Positions 26,411-34,956 of a stretch of DNA of 53,747 bases are shown in pieces (position 1 is the first letter of the stretch; each line of letters begins with the position of its first letter). Position numbers and translations under genes: made by a program. The DNA lies in NCBI RefSeq assembly GCF_001672295.1, contig NZ_JXMS01000025.1:1-53747 (forward strand), given 5' to 3'. The stretch comes from Halodesulfovibrio spirochaetisodalis. GTDB taxonomy: Bacteria; Desulfobacterota; Desulfovibrionia; Desulfovibrionales; Desulfovibrionaceae. A model generated the notes under the pieces. It saw only the letters and a list, made by a program, of their open reading frames with translations. It did not search any database and was not told the origin of the DNA.

Positions 26411-27499
26411 CTACTGTTCCTGAGGCCGTACTTTTTGTCCTTCCTGAATGCTATGCACCCCACGTATAACAACAAGCTCGTGGGGGTTAAGTCCCTTTTC
26501 TACTATTATCCCTCCATGCCCGGGGATACTGATTACAACACTGCGCTTGTGAACAACATTTTCCTTCGGGTCGACTATCCATACGTACTTCCCGCCATCC
26601 GGAAGCCCGAACACTGCTGCGGCCGGAATTACCACAAGCTTGTACCGTTCAGCCTGTCTGAAGTTAAACGTAACTTCACCGACCATGCCGGATCTGATCC
26701 GCTTATCCTGTGTAAGAATGCGTATTGTGACAGGAAATGTTGATGTCTCATTGGAGCGCACACCAATTTCTTTTACTTCTCCCTGTAGAATCGTATCCCT
26801 GAAAACATCAAAACGAATAGTAACTGGCTGCTCCAGTTCAACAAGCGCGATTAATCGATCAGGCACACCTATTTCCATCTCCAGCATTCCACGGGAGTTT
26901 AAGGTTGCCACTGGTTCCCCGATTACAACATTTGTATGAACTTCAGCAGGAACAGAGCTGATAGTGCCGGATTCCGGCACGAAAAGGCGGGTATACGATA
27001 AGTTGCGGCGTGCTATTTCTATCCGTTCACGTTGAGCAGCGGATTTTGCTTTCATGGAATCCAGATACGAAGCCGCAAGATCGTATTCGCTCTGGCTGAT
27101 TACGTCCTGACTCACAAGTTTCTTTTTTCGGTCATAATCCAACTTTGCGTTTCTCAGTTCAGCAAGAATATCCTGAAGTGATGCTTTTGCTTCACGCATT
27201 TCCAGTTGAAAATCAGTCGGATCAAGCTCCGCAACCAGCTCTCCAGGCTTAACTTTTTGGCCTACAGAAACCGGAAGAGCTATTATCATGCCGCTGACCC
27301 TAAAAGAAAGTATGGTTTCTAGAACATCCTTAGCTGTGCCGGATGTTGACCACTCCCGTGTTTCAAGAACTTCCGGCACTCGATATACAATAACTTTCTT
27401 TGGTGGTGGCTCATTGGCTACATTATCTCCGCATCCGGTAAGCGCAGTGACAAGCATTCCTGAAAAAAAGAAAAATAATATATAGAGGCGCAAGGTCAT
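26411..27499 (-). CDS. RND efflux periplasmic adaptor (membrane fusion) lipoprotein
   Basis: 362 residues; ATG at 27499 behind GGTGAG. Lipoprotein signal with lipobox LTGC (cysteine about 23). Domains: biotinyl-lipoyl-like halves (SFRVSGMIIALPVSVGQKVK, VPESGTISSVPAEVHTNVVI), an intervening coiled-coil hairpin (about 98-165), a beta-barrel (VTIRFDVFRDTILQGEV) and a membrane-proximal domain. It links the RND pump to an outer-membrane channel. It lies 12 bases upstream of the pump gene, and the two clearly form an operon. No regulator gene is adjacent. Confidence 0.93.
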   Translation of the reverse strand: MTLRLYILFFFFSGMLVTALTGCGDNVANEPPPKKVIVYRVPEVLETREWSTSGTAKDVLETILSFRVSGMIIALPVSVGQKVKPGELVAELDPTDFQLEMREAKASLQDILAELRNAKLDYDRKKKLVSQDVISQSEYDLAASYLDSMKAKSAAQRERIEIARRNLSYTRLFVPESGTISSVPAEVHTNVVIGEPVATLNSRGMLEMEIGVPDRLIALVELEQPVTIRFDVFRDTILQGEVKEIGVRSNETSTFPVTIRILTQDKRIRSGMVGEVTFNFRQAERYKLVVIPAAAVFGLPDGGKYVWIVDPKENVVHKRSVVISIPGHGGIIVEKGLNPHELVVIRGVHSIQEGQKVRPQEQ

Positions 27500-27829
27500 A
27501 GCTCACCTTTACGATTGTTATGTACTATTATTGATTATGTTACGATTCCCCACTTCTAAAAAAATAACAGAGCCATAAAACTGCAACAACTATATTCGAA
27601 GAACTTCCAACAGCCTCTTATGATAACTAACTGTTACAACAAAAATGATCCTACTGTTGCATGCCTATACTTCATTATTTCGGACACATTATTTACTGGC
27701 TCATAATATTAACCAAACAAGAGAATACTATTCAGTACCGCGAAATATTATACTATTACGTAGAAGGTGTTCTTTTTTCGAGTTAATCTCCGCAGCTCAT
27801 GGGAAAAATTCTGAGTTTAGAGGCGCTCC
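27500..27829. other. Divergent intergenic region between the RND operon and the antiporter gene
   Basis: 330 bases with no gene seen. Both operons start here in opposite directions. No clear operator palindrome is visible. Confidence 0.45.
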
Positions 27830-29485
27830 ATGGACCCTGTCATTTTATCAGTCACTTTTTTTCTCGGGTTATTTGCCAGCCGCATAGGATTACCTCCGCT
27901 TGCGGGTTTCCTTATTGCAGGCTTTATCCTGAATTCTCTCGGCTTCAGTGCTTCTGAAAATATAAAAGTGATCGGGGAGCTTGGGGTAACACTTCTTTTA
28001 TTCTCCATCGGGCTTAAACTTAAAATCAAACAACTTCTGAGGCCGGAGATTTGGGCAGTGGGTTCTATTCATATGGCCTGTACTGTCCTTTTTTTCGCAC
28101 TGTGTTTTCAACTCCTGACGTTTACTGGCTTGCGCTTTTTCATGAATCTGAGCATCCAAACGTCCTTTCTTCTTGGCTTTGCCTTAAGCTTTTCCAGTAC
28201 GGTTTTTGCTGTAAAGATTATGGAAGAATACAGGATGAGTAAGGCACTTAATGGCAAAACTGCCATTGGCATACTTATCATTCAAGACATTCTAGCCGTA
28301 CTTTTCATTACATTTACTACAGGCAAAGCACCCACCATGTGGGCTTTACTTGTAATCGCACTGCTTCCGGCCGCCCGCTGGTTGTTCCGTGTCATCCTAA
28401 CGCATACAGGACATGGAGAATTGCAGGTACTTTTCGGAATGATGCTAGCGCTGGCAATCGGTGCCGGCTCATTCGAACTAGTGGGCTTAAAATCAGATCT
28501 GGGTGCATTAATTATGGGGATACTACTGGCAACGCACCCAAGAGCTGAAGAACTGGCAGACTCTCTACTCAGTATTAAAGATTTTATGCTATTAGGGTTT
28601 TTCCTGAGCATTGGAATGGATGGGTTGCCGGATATAGATACGCTTATCGCCGGTGCTTTTTTTGTTCTTTTTGTCCCGCTTAAGAGTCTACTCTTTTTCC
28701 TGTTATTTACGCGATTCAAACTAAGTGCCCGTACGTCGTTTCTTACAGCTATAAACCTTACCAACTACAGCGAATTCGGGCTGATTGTCGGAGCAATCGG
28801 AGTCGAAAGTGGATTGCTGGCGAGCAAATGGCTAATTCTGCTTGCGGTTACCTTATCGCTTTCATTTATCATCGCATCGCCATTAAATGTACACGTAGAA
28901 GAACTTTTTGAGCGCTGGCGCGATTTCCTTACCCGTTTTGAAACAAAAGCATCTCACACTGACGAGGAATTCATTCCAAATTCAGTGCAATGGCAGGTTA
29001 TTATTGTCGGCATGGGGCGCATGGGAACTCAAACATATGATGCACTGCGCCAACGACTTGGAGACGTTGTGCTTGGAGTGGATGCTGATCAGGACAAGGT
29101 AAAAAGACATAGTAAGGCAGGACGACAGGTTATTTTTGCAGATATAACAGATGCTGATTTCTGGCGAAAACTGGCCAAGCTGGAGTCTCTGAAAGTCGGA
29201 GTGCTTGCAGTACCCAGTCTTGATGTAAAGCTCTATGCCTTACGAACAGCACAGCAAGCCGGCTCATTGTGTCGGCTTATAGCCATAACAGAATATGATG
29301 ATGAGATTGATCCACTATTAGAAGGTGGAGCAAACTATGCATTCAACATATTTGATGAGATGGGAATTGGACTAGCGACAGAAATTGCCTATCAATTAAA
29401 CCCATCTGAAGAGAATGTATGCCTTTCAAGCAAACAAATGGGCTGCGAATCTCTTCCACTAAAAAAGCAGGACAGCCTGGATTAG
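27830..29485 (+). CDS. KefB/KefC-type monovalent cation:proton antiporter (CPA2 family) with TrkA-N domain
   Basis: 551 residues; ATG at 27830, AGAGG upstream. Twelve to thirteen membrane helices (about 1-365) with the CPA2 pattern GLPPLAGFLIAGFILNSLG, IGELGVTLLLFSIGLKL and SFSSTVFAVKIMEE. This is followed by a cytoplasmic Rossmann domain (about 385-510) with the nucleotide loop IIVGMGRMGTQTYDAL and acidic LGVDADQDKV. It should exchange K+ or Na+ for protons under control of bound NAD(H). The glutathione adduct site of true KefC cannot be asserted. The gene is monocistronic. Confidence 0.9.
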   Translation: MDPVILSVTFFLGLFASRIGLPPLAGFLIAGFILNSLGFSASENIKVIGELGVTLLLFSIGLKLKIKQLLRPEIWAVGSIHMACTVLFFALCFQLLTFTGLRFFMNLSIQTSFLLGFALSFSSTVFAVKIMEEYRMSKALNGKTAIGILIIQDILAVLFITFTTGKAPTMWALLVIALLPAARWLFRVILTHTGHGELQVLFGMMLALAIGAGSFELVGLKSDLGALIMGILLATHPRAEELADSLLSIKDFMLLGFFLSIGMDGLPDIDTLIAGAFFVLFVPLKSLLFFLLFTRFKLSARTSFLTAINLTNYSEFGLIVGAIGVESGLLASKWLILLAVTLSLSFIIASPLNVHVEELFERWRDFLTRFETKASHTDEEFIPNSVQWQVIIVGMGRMGTQTYDALRQRLGDVVLGVDADQDKVKRHSKAGRQVIFADITDADFWRKLAKLESLKVGVLAVPSLDVKLYALRTAQQAGSLCRLIAITEYDDEIDPLLEGGANYAFNIFDEMGIGLATEIAYQLNPSEENVCLSSKQMGCESLPLKKQDSLD

Positions 29486-29502
29486 CTGCCCTGCCTTACA
29501 AT
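29467..29502 (+). terminator. Possible terminator overlapping the end of the antiporter gene
   Basis: GCAGGACAGC and GCTGCCCTGC pair with one mismatch and are followed by a mixed T-rich tract (CTTACAATAATTTT). It overlaps the last codons of the gene. Confidence 0.45.
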
Positions 29503-29509
29503 AATTTTA

Positions 29510-29965
29510 CTAATGGTCAGAAACCATAATGTAATCCTGAGCCTTACGACTGCTATGACAATTAATACAGCCAGCAACCTGTCCTGCTTTATCTACCGTG
29601 CCATCTGGACTGAACTTTGCCCAGTACCAGTTTCCGGCTTCAGGGTTATAGCCGTCCACTTTATACATAACCGTAATCGCCGCGAGTTTCTTTTCTTTGG
29701 TCAAGTTCTCTTTCACTATTATAGTGCCATTGGTCTTAGGGTATCCCTTTTTTGACAAGCCGGCTTTGTTCACAAACACTTCATGCAACGGGCCATGTGG
29801 TGCCGCTCCGGGCTGTATTCCTTCATGATCAGGCCAGTTGTCCCATTTTTTATATGGATCTTCATGAGTAATCGTAGTCCATAATGCTTTTGCGTCAGGA
29901 GTATCGGCTAATGCCGGAGTCACCCAAAGCATAACAACAGCAAAAACGAAGAATAATTTTTTCAT
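29510..29965 (-). CDS. Exported monohaem cytochrome P460-family protein
   Basis: 151 residues; ATG at 29965 behind AAGGAG. Signal peptide cut after ALA (about 20). The mature protein starts with KALWTTITHEDPYKKWDNWP and has HGPLHEVFVNKAG, GTIIVKENL and VMYKVDGYNPEAGNWYW. It ends with the haem c attachment site CINCH (about residues 134-138). These features fit the cytochrome P460 / haem-binding family, periplasmic in other bacteria and able to act on small nitrogen compounds or to carry electrons. The P460 crosslink lysine cannot be verified by eye, so catalytic activity is unclear. A single gene in convergent orientation to the antiporter. Confidence 0.85.
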   Translation of the reverse strand: MKKLFFVFAVVMLWVTPALADTPDAKALWTTITHEDPYKKWDNWPDHEGIQPGAAPHGPLHEVFVNKAGLSKKGYPKTNGTIIVKENLTKEKKLAAITVMYKVDGYNPEAGNWYWAKFSPDGTVDKAGQVAGCINCHSSRKAQDYIMVSDH

Positions 29966-30071
29966 ACTAGAATCTCCTTAAACAACAATTTGTCCAGTTA
30001 GACTCTACCTACATATCACCCTGTTGGTTCCGGTTCCTTTATTTAGCACGAGTACATTGGAGAATGTTAGA

Positions 30072-30106
30072 AAAGAAAAGCCCCCTACATTTTCATGTAA
30101 GGGGCT
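30072..30106 (-). terminator. Terminator of the surface-glycan operon
   Basis: AGCCCC-TTACAT pairs with ATGTAGGGGGCT around GAAA on the minus strand (30106 down to 30079), followed by TTTCTTTTCT. It is placed right after pseI. Confidence 0.88.
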
Positions 30107-30121
30107 AAGTGACATGCAATA

Positions 30122-31159
30122 TTACACAACAAGGTCAAAACTAAGCGGCGTTCCTTTTGGAGTCGCAATCTTCACTTTTTTCCCGATAATTGTATCATAG
30201 TGTCGAGTATGTAACCCATTCCCAGGGCGAATACTGCGCACGTTTTCGTGCGTAAATATTTCCCCGGCTTTCATGTCTTTCACTACGAAAAGTGAACGAC
30301 GGAATGCGGTGCTCACCTGCTGTTTTTCTGTCAAATCGTAACTGACCGTACCTAATGCTTCTTCTACGGTACGAATGTCATCTACCATTTGCTTAAACTC
30401 GTGCGGCTCCATTGAGAAACCGGAATCCGGCCCGCCGTCAGCGCGGGAAAGAGTAATATGCTTTTCCACCACTTTTGCGCCGATGCTCACGGCAGCAACT
30501 GCTACCGCAGACCCCATTGTGTGGTCTGACAATCCGGCAACACACTTAAATGTTTCGGAAAGATTCGGAATAGTGAGCAAATTAGCTTCTTTTGGGAGTG
30601 CAGGATACGCAGAGGTGCATTTCAAAAGAACAATCTCTGGGCACCCGTTATTGCGCAAAGTTTTTACAGCTTCGTCAATCTCAGAAAGACTGCCCATGCC
30701 TGTGGACATAATTACCGGCTTTCCAGTTGAAGCAATTTTCTTAAGCAACAACATATCGACCAGCTCAAAGCTTGCAACCTTATGGCAAGGAACATTCAAT
30801 TCTTCTAAAAAGTCCACCGCAGTGGCATCAAAAGGAGTTGAGAAGCAGTCAAGTCCCAGCTCATTAGCATACTTAATGAGTTCGGCATGCCACTCCCAAG
30901 GAGTATGTGCTTCATCATAAAGATCGTAGAGTGTTCTTCCTTCCCACGCTGTTCCCTTAACCACAAAATGCTCATTATTGCAGTCGATGGTTAACGTATC
31001 TGCAGTATATGTCTGCATCTTGATTGCGTCTGCGCCAGCCTTAGCAGCTTCAGCAATAATCGCTTTTGCGCGATTAATATCCTGATTATGGTTGGCGGAA
31101 ATTTCAGCTATTATATAGGTTGAAGAGTTTCTAGAAAGAGTCTCAAGCAACTTCGACAT
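30122..31159 (-). CDS. pseI: Pseudaminic acid synthase
   Basis: 345 residues, ATG at 31159. NeuB-type TIM barrel: YIIAEISANHNQDINRAKAI at the start, IKMQTYTADTLTID, CFSTPFDATAVDFL, STGMGSLSEIDEA, LSDHTMGSAVAVAAVSIGA and EKHITLSRADGGPDSGFSM. A C-terminal SAF (antifreeze-like) domain starts at about residue 285 (RSLFVVKDMKAGEI). The enzyme condenses 2,4-diacetamido-2,4,6-trideoxy-L-altrose with phosphoenolpyruvate to give pseudaminic acid. The assignment to the pseudaminic rather than sialic or legionaminic branch rests on the complete pseB-pseC-pseG-pseF set in the same operon. Last gene of the operon. Confidence 0.92.
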   Translation of the reverse strand: MSKLLETLSRNSSTYIIAEISANHNQDINRAKAIIAEAAKAGADAIKMQTYTADTLTIDCNNEHFVVKGTAWEGRTLYDLYDEAHTPWEWHAELIKYANELGLDCFSTPFDATAVDFLEELNVPCHKVASFELVDMLLLKKIASTGKPVIMSTGMGSLSEIDEAVKTLRNNGCPEIVLLKCTSAYPALPKEANLLTIPNLSETFKCVAGLSDHTMGSAVAVAAVSIGAKVVEKHITLSRADGGPDSGFSMEPHEFKQMVDDIRTVEEALGTVSYDLTEKQQVSTAFRRSLFVVKDMKAGEIFTHENVRSIRPGNGLHTRHYDTIIGKKVKIATPKGTPLSFDLVV

Positions 31160-31214
31160 TTCATATTCCTTACAGCGATCCTACACAAGTTAGCATGCAA
31201 TACCGTCATAAATA

Positions 31215-32210
31215 CTAGATTTGTACTACAACTGCTGCTGCAGATAAACCTACACCAAAACCAGCAAGAAGCACTTTATCACCTTGTTTGATAGTTCCAC
31301 TGTCCAAGGCTCTTGCTAACGCTATGGGGATAGTATTTGAAACAGTATTACCACCATCTTTTACATCAATCACAAATTTTTCATTTGGAATTTTGCATTT
31401 TATGCGTAGATTATCCAGCATAAATTTGTTTGCCTGATGCATTACCACATGATCAATATCTTCATAAGAAAGCTCTTCTGTATCCATACAGCGTTGTATG
31501 AGATTAGGTACAATATCTAAAGTAAACTGAAAAATAGCAGGACCATTCATATAGAGCTTATCATACGCTTTATGACCTGCAATAAGAGTTTTCTCTTGTT
31601 TTTTCAGCTTTTCTGTAGCAGCACCACTATGCGGGACTATAAGGTTATGAGCTTGCTCTCCGTTTGTATAAAATGCAAACTTGCCAATCTCATTGTGCAA
31701 ACTTTTCTCAACAATCGTTGCTGTAGCACCGTCACCAAAAAGAGTTCTCACCCCCCTATCATCTTCATCAAGGAGCTTTGAATACGTTTCAGCAGTGATA
31801 AGTAAAATGGTTGAAGCCTGTCCCGAAGCGATTAGCCCATGTGCAATAGATAACCCATACACATATCCTGAACAGCCTAGATTATAGTCAAAGGCAATCA
31901 CGTGATCGCTCAACCCGAGCTCTGACTGGGCTAAACATGCATTGGGAGGAATAGTATAGTCAGGAGATTCTGTGCAGAAGACCAGTCCATCAACGATGTC
32001 ACGTAACGCAGGTTCAGACTTAAATATTTTTTCTGCTGCTCGTACTCCTAAATCTAAGGCAGTCTCTTCCTTCGCTACTATATATCGTGTTTCAATCCCT
32101 GTTTTTAATACGATCTTATCTGCACTCCACTCAGGAAAAAGCTCAGCAAGTTGAGTATTCGTTAAGCTAGCTTCTGGAAAATGATATGCGATAGAACGGA
32201 TGCGACTCAT
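31215..32210 (-). CDS. 3-oxoacyl-ACP synthase III-like enzyme inside the pse operon
   Basis: 331 residues from ATG at 32210, preferred over the upstream ATG at 32222 because GGAGG then lies six bases ahead. Thiolase fold of the FabH type with all three catalytic residues: cysteine 113 in LGCSGYVYGL, histidine 258 in VVMHQANKFML and asparagine 288 in KDGGNTVSNTIPIAL. GDGATATIVE and GFGVGLSAAA loops are also typical. It should condense an acyl-CoA (or acyl-ACP) with malonyl-ACP. A housekeeping role is unlikely since it sits between pseH, an ACP gene and pseI. An acyl group for decoration of the sugar is the natural inference, not shown. Related enzymes work in polyketide, quinolone and surface-sugar acylation pathways. 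Confidence 0.88.
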   Translation of the reverse strand: MSRIRSIAYHFPEASLTNTQLAELFPEWSADKIVLKTGIETRYIVAKEETALDLGVRAAEKIFKSEPALRDIVDGLVFCTESPDYTIPPNACLAQSELGLSDHVIAFDYNLGCSGYVYGLSIAHGLIASGQASTILLITAETYSKLLDEDDRGVRTLFGDGATATIVEKSLHNEIGKFAFYTNGEQAHNLIVPHSGAATEKLKKQEKTLIAGHKAYDKLYMNGPAIFQFTLDIVPNLIQRCMDTEELSYEDIDHVVMHQANKFMLDNLRIKCKIPNEKFVIDVKDGGNTVSNTIPIALARALDSGTIKQGDKVLLAGFGVGLSAAAVVVQI

Positions 32211-32308
32211 AACTGCCTCCATGACAATTCACGCCGTAATAACTAATCAGATTATTTGCAGGTGGCCTATGGAGATATATTAAAGTTCTCCTCTGCTCTG
32301 GAAAAACG

Positions 32309-32527
32309 CTATTGACTAATAATAGTCCATACATCGTTTACAGTTTGTGCCTTCGCCAACGCCTCTATATCTAAACCTTTAGAAAAAGTATTATCTACAT
32401 AGACCTGCAATTCAAGAATTGCCATTGAGTCCCAGTCCTTAAATTCGCTCAGCGGTTCCTCACCGTTCAAAGTATCAGTTGCAACGGCTAAAATAGCTTC
32501 TAAACTTCTTAAAAAATCTTCTTTCAT
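32309..32527 (-). CDS. Acyl carrier protein of the glycan operon
   Basis: 72 residues, ATG at 32527. Four-helix acyl carrier protein pattern with the phosphopantetheine site WDSMAIL (serine 34) and an acidic helix 2. It differs from a fatty-acid AcpP, which carries DSLD, and is typical for dedicated carriers in polyketide, lipid or sugar-acylation clusters. It is followed by the KAS III gene and preceded by the acyltransferase gene, so it most likely carries the acyl chain made by the KAS III-like enzyme. It needs a holo-ACP synthase encoded elsewhere. Confidence 0.88.
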   Translation of the reverse strand: MKEDFLRSLEAILAVATDTLNGEEPLSEFKDWDSMAILELQVYVDNTFSKGLDIEALAKAQTVNDVWTIISQ

Positions 32528-32558
32528 AACGATAACCTATTTTAATATTAGGAATAGT

Positions 32559-33134
32559 CTATTTACGATCGCGCCAAGGGCACCCATTCCACTTCTCGAG
32601 AGGAACAGGCGCCTTAGGAATAACAATAGTGCGTGATCTATTTAAGAAGGCTTCCTTCGTGAGTACATATTTCAGCAAATTGATTTCCTCACCATGCTTA
32701 ACAATGCGCTCATCTTGGGAAGGGATACGAGTATAGCCACTTGCTTCATGAAGTCTACTAACCCGATTTCCTTCAAATACAGATATATGAATTTCGTTAA
32801 CAGCGAGTGCTGTAAATAAAAAATTATACAGCATAGCCAATGCAGGAATAGCTAAAACAGAGTGCTCTACTTCACCAATATAAAATCCACATTCGGTAAT
32901 TTTATTCGCTGAATCATATTCTGCAAAACTGCAATAGCCGATATCAATATTATCTGTTTGAATTATCCAGTGATAAAAATCCGGCTTGGAATATGAGTTT
33001 ACAATCCACTGTTTTTGCGCATGAATATCATCAGAAATCTCTGTTATCATTTGCGATGCTATTCTTGGTGAAAGACGCCAATCCAATATTTTTCGTGCGT
33101 CTTCTAGCTCTATTTCCCTAAATTGCAGCACCAT
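32559..33134 (-). CDS. pseH: GNAT-type amino-sugar N-acyltransferase, PseH-like
   Basis: 191 residues from ATG at 33134; GTG one codon later has the better ribosome-binding distance (AGGAG). GNAT fold: FREIELEDARKILDWRLSPR at the start, as in PseH, then FYHWIIQTDNIDIGYCSFAE and FYIGEVEHSVLAIPALAMLY, and NRVSRLHEASGYTRI. In the usual family the third block has a (Q/R)xxGxG/A loop that grips the CoA pyrophosphate; here the loop reads EHSVLAI and has lost the glycines. The C-terminus is about 30 residues longer than in Campylobacter PseH. With an ACP gene next door, an ACP-bound acyl donor is a plausible alternative. Role: N-4 acylation of the UDP-4-amino sugar before pseG. Confidence 0.78.
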   Translation of the reverse strand: MVLQFREIELEDARKILDWRLSPRIASQMITEISDDIHAQKQWIVNSYSKPDFYHWIIQTDNIDIGYCSFAEYDSANKITECGFYIGEVEHSVLAIPALAMLYNFLFTALAVNEIHISVFEGNRVSRLHEASGYTRIPSQDERIVKHGEEINLLKYVLTKEAFLNRSRTIVIPKAPVPLEKWNGCPWRDRK

Positions 33135-33185
33135 ATCTCCTGCATATCATATCAACGAGGCTGGCAGCCCACTGTATCTATCACT

Positions 33186-34172
33186 TTAGTTAACTGCTGC
33201 CATCGCAGATACAATCTTTTCATAAAATTGACCCAACCCTTTCAGGTAAGGACACAGCTTAGCCGCTTGTTGTAATCCAACGTCTGGAAGCAGTGACACA
33301 GGAGTACTTAAACTGTGCCTTTCTAAATAATTCACTACATCTCGTTGATTCTCAGCAACGACAATAGTAGAAAATGGGGATTGGAGCGCACAAAGCTCCC
33401 AGCAAGTGGAACCTCCTGCAGTAATCGTAAAATCTGCCCAGAGCATGAGTTCTGCCATATCTGAAGCATATTTTATTACCTCTACTTGTGCAGAACAACG
33501 TTGAAGCAAATCATCCCAAGCAGCTAACGAAGTGCCCCCTGCAACAACACGTAAGCTGACACCACTCCACATAGGCAACTTAAATAGATCACGCAACATA
33601 TCAAATCTGTGTTCCATATCCCCACCACCTAGGGTAAGCAGCACATTCCGAACTTGTAATTCAGTTTGCTTCTGCATTGCAATTGGAATCGCGTTCAAAA
33701 CCTCTTGCCGCAAAAGAATATACTCTATTCCCAATAACTTATGTCCTATTGAGCCTTGATATGAGTAGCGCTCTGCACCGACATTCTGGTTTAAAAGAAT
33801 ATCACAACAGTATTCTGGTAAATGATTACAATCATCTATCACCAAAAGCTTGTAACCAGCATCACATACAGACTTTTGATCGGCATATGTAAAATGATAG
33901 CCATCAAAAACCACCCAGTCTACAGTGTACTTTTCCATAACAGCAAAAAGATGCTGGAAATTTTGGGTAGTTTCAATTTCTTCTTCAAGAAACTCAACAT
34001 CAATCTGCTCAGTTCGGAGACGCTCACAGACCCATGGAATAGTAATACGCCCAACTAAGATCACAGAGTTACCGTTGCTTGCCCATGCCTGCGCCAGTGC
34101 CAAACAGCGCATTACATGTCCTGCACCAATGTCAGGAGTTGCATCAGCACGAATTACAAGCACCTCACTCAT
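33186..34172 (-). CDS. pseG: UDP-2,4-diacetamido-2,4,6-trideoxy-beta-L-altropyranose hydrolase
   Basis: 328 residues; the ATG at 34172 shares one base with the stop of pseF (TAATG). GT-B-like fold related to MurG: IRADATPDIGAGHVMRCLAL at the start with histidine 19 matching the catalytic histidine of known PseG, then VIDDCNHLPEYCCDILLNQN in the middle, LLTLGGGDMEHRFDML at the start of the second domain, and TITAGGSTCWELCALQSP for the UDP site. It cuts UDP off the altrose sugar to provide the substrate of PseI. Translation is coupled to pseF. Confidence 0.92.
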   Translation of the reverse strand: MSEVLVIRADATPDIGAGHVMRCLALAQAWASNGNSVILVGRITIPWVCERLRTEQIDVEFLEEEIETTQNFQHLFAVMEKYTVDWVVFDGYHFTYADQKSVCDAGYKLLVIDDCNHLPEYCCDILLNQNVGAERYSYQGSIGHKLLGIEYILLRQEVLNAIPIAMQKQTELQVRNVLLTLGGGDMEHRFDMLRDLFKLPMWSGVSLRVVAGGTSLAAWDDLLQRCSAQVEVIKYASDMAELMLWADFTITAGGSTCWELCALQSPFSTIVVAENQRDVVNYLERHSLSTPVSLLPDVGLQQAAKLCPYLKGLGQFYEKIVSAMAAVN

Positions 34173-34864
34173 TATAGTTGCTCAGTCTCTTTTAATGCAC
34201 GATACATTGCTTCTGCCCGAACCCAGTCTTCTTCTGTATCAATATCTTGCACTCGATGGCGCGGCACCTGAACTCCCACAGCTTTCCCCTCCTGGAAGTC
34301 ATTTCCATTAAGTAAAAACTCTCGTGTTCCCCAATAAATTTGCCCAGTGCCATGATAACTCTCAGGTAAATCCTGAGAACGAACTCGAATAAATTGTGGC
34401 TGGCTCATACTCATTCGCCCTTCTGAGTCTTGTTCCAAGGCCCAATGAGTTGGAAAGTCATACGTTGTAATCGTAAAAGAAGCAGGCGCGGTTTCAAGGG
34501 CTTTGTATGTTAATTTTAGATCCGAAACAGTTGTAAAAGGGGTCGTTGCGTAAATACAACACACGGTATCAACTTGGACACCCTGCTCCAAATAGTGATT
34601 CAGAGCATGAACGACAACAGGTGTCGTCCCAGTAAAATCATCTGCAAGCGCTGGAGGACGCATAAAGGGGACGTCAGCTCCATACTTTTTTGCAACATCC
34701 GCGATTTCTGCGTCATCAGTAGAAACAACCACTGATGAAAAAAAACCAGACTTCAAAGCGGCTTCGATAGAATAAGCAATGATGGGTTTTCCACAAAATG
34801 GACGAATATTTTTACGAGGAATACGCTTGCTTCCACCTCGAGCAGGTATCACCGCTATATGCAT
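34172..34864 (-). CDS. pseF: Pseudaminic acid cytidylyltransferase
   Basis: 230 residues, ATG at 34864. CTP-binding signature IPARGGSKRIPRKNIRPF near the N-terminus, VVVSTDDAEIADVAKKYGAD, and the family block DIDTEEDWVRAE near the C-terminus. It activates pseudaminic acid to CMP-pseudaminic acid, the donor for glycosyltransferases. Very similar enzymes act on sialic acid or legionaminic acid; the neighbours decide for the pse branch. Confidence 0.92.
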   Translation of the reverse strand: MHIAVIPARGGSKRIPRKNIRPFCGKPIIAYSIEAALKSGFFSSVVVSTDDAEIADVAKKYGADVPFMRPPALADDFTGTTPVVVHALNHYLEQGVQVDTVCCIYATTPFTTVSDLKLTYKALETAPASFTITTYDFPTHWALEQDSEGRMSMSQPQFIRVRSQDLPESYHGTGQIYWGTREFLLNGNDFQEGKAVGVQVPRHRVQDIDTEEDWVRAEAMYRALKETEQL

Positions 34865-34956
34865 GATTCTTCCTTATAGCTAGATATATGTGCCAGTAAT
34901 TATTACAGTTATTTGCTGGGCAAGAACAAAAAGTATGACTGTAAGGGATAATTAGA

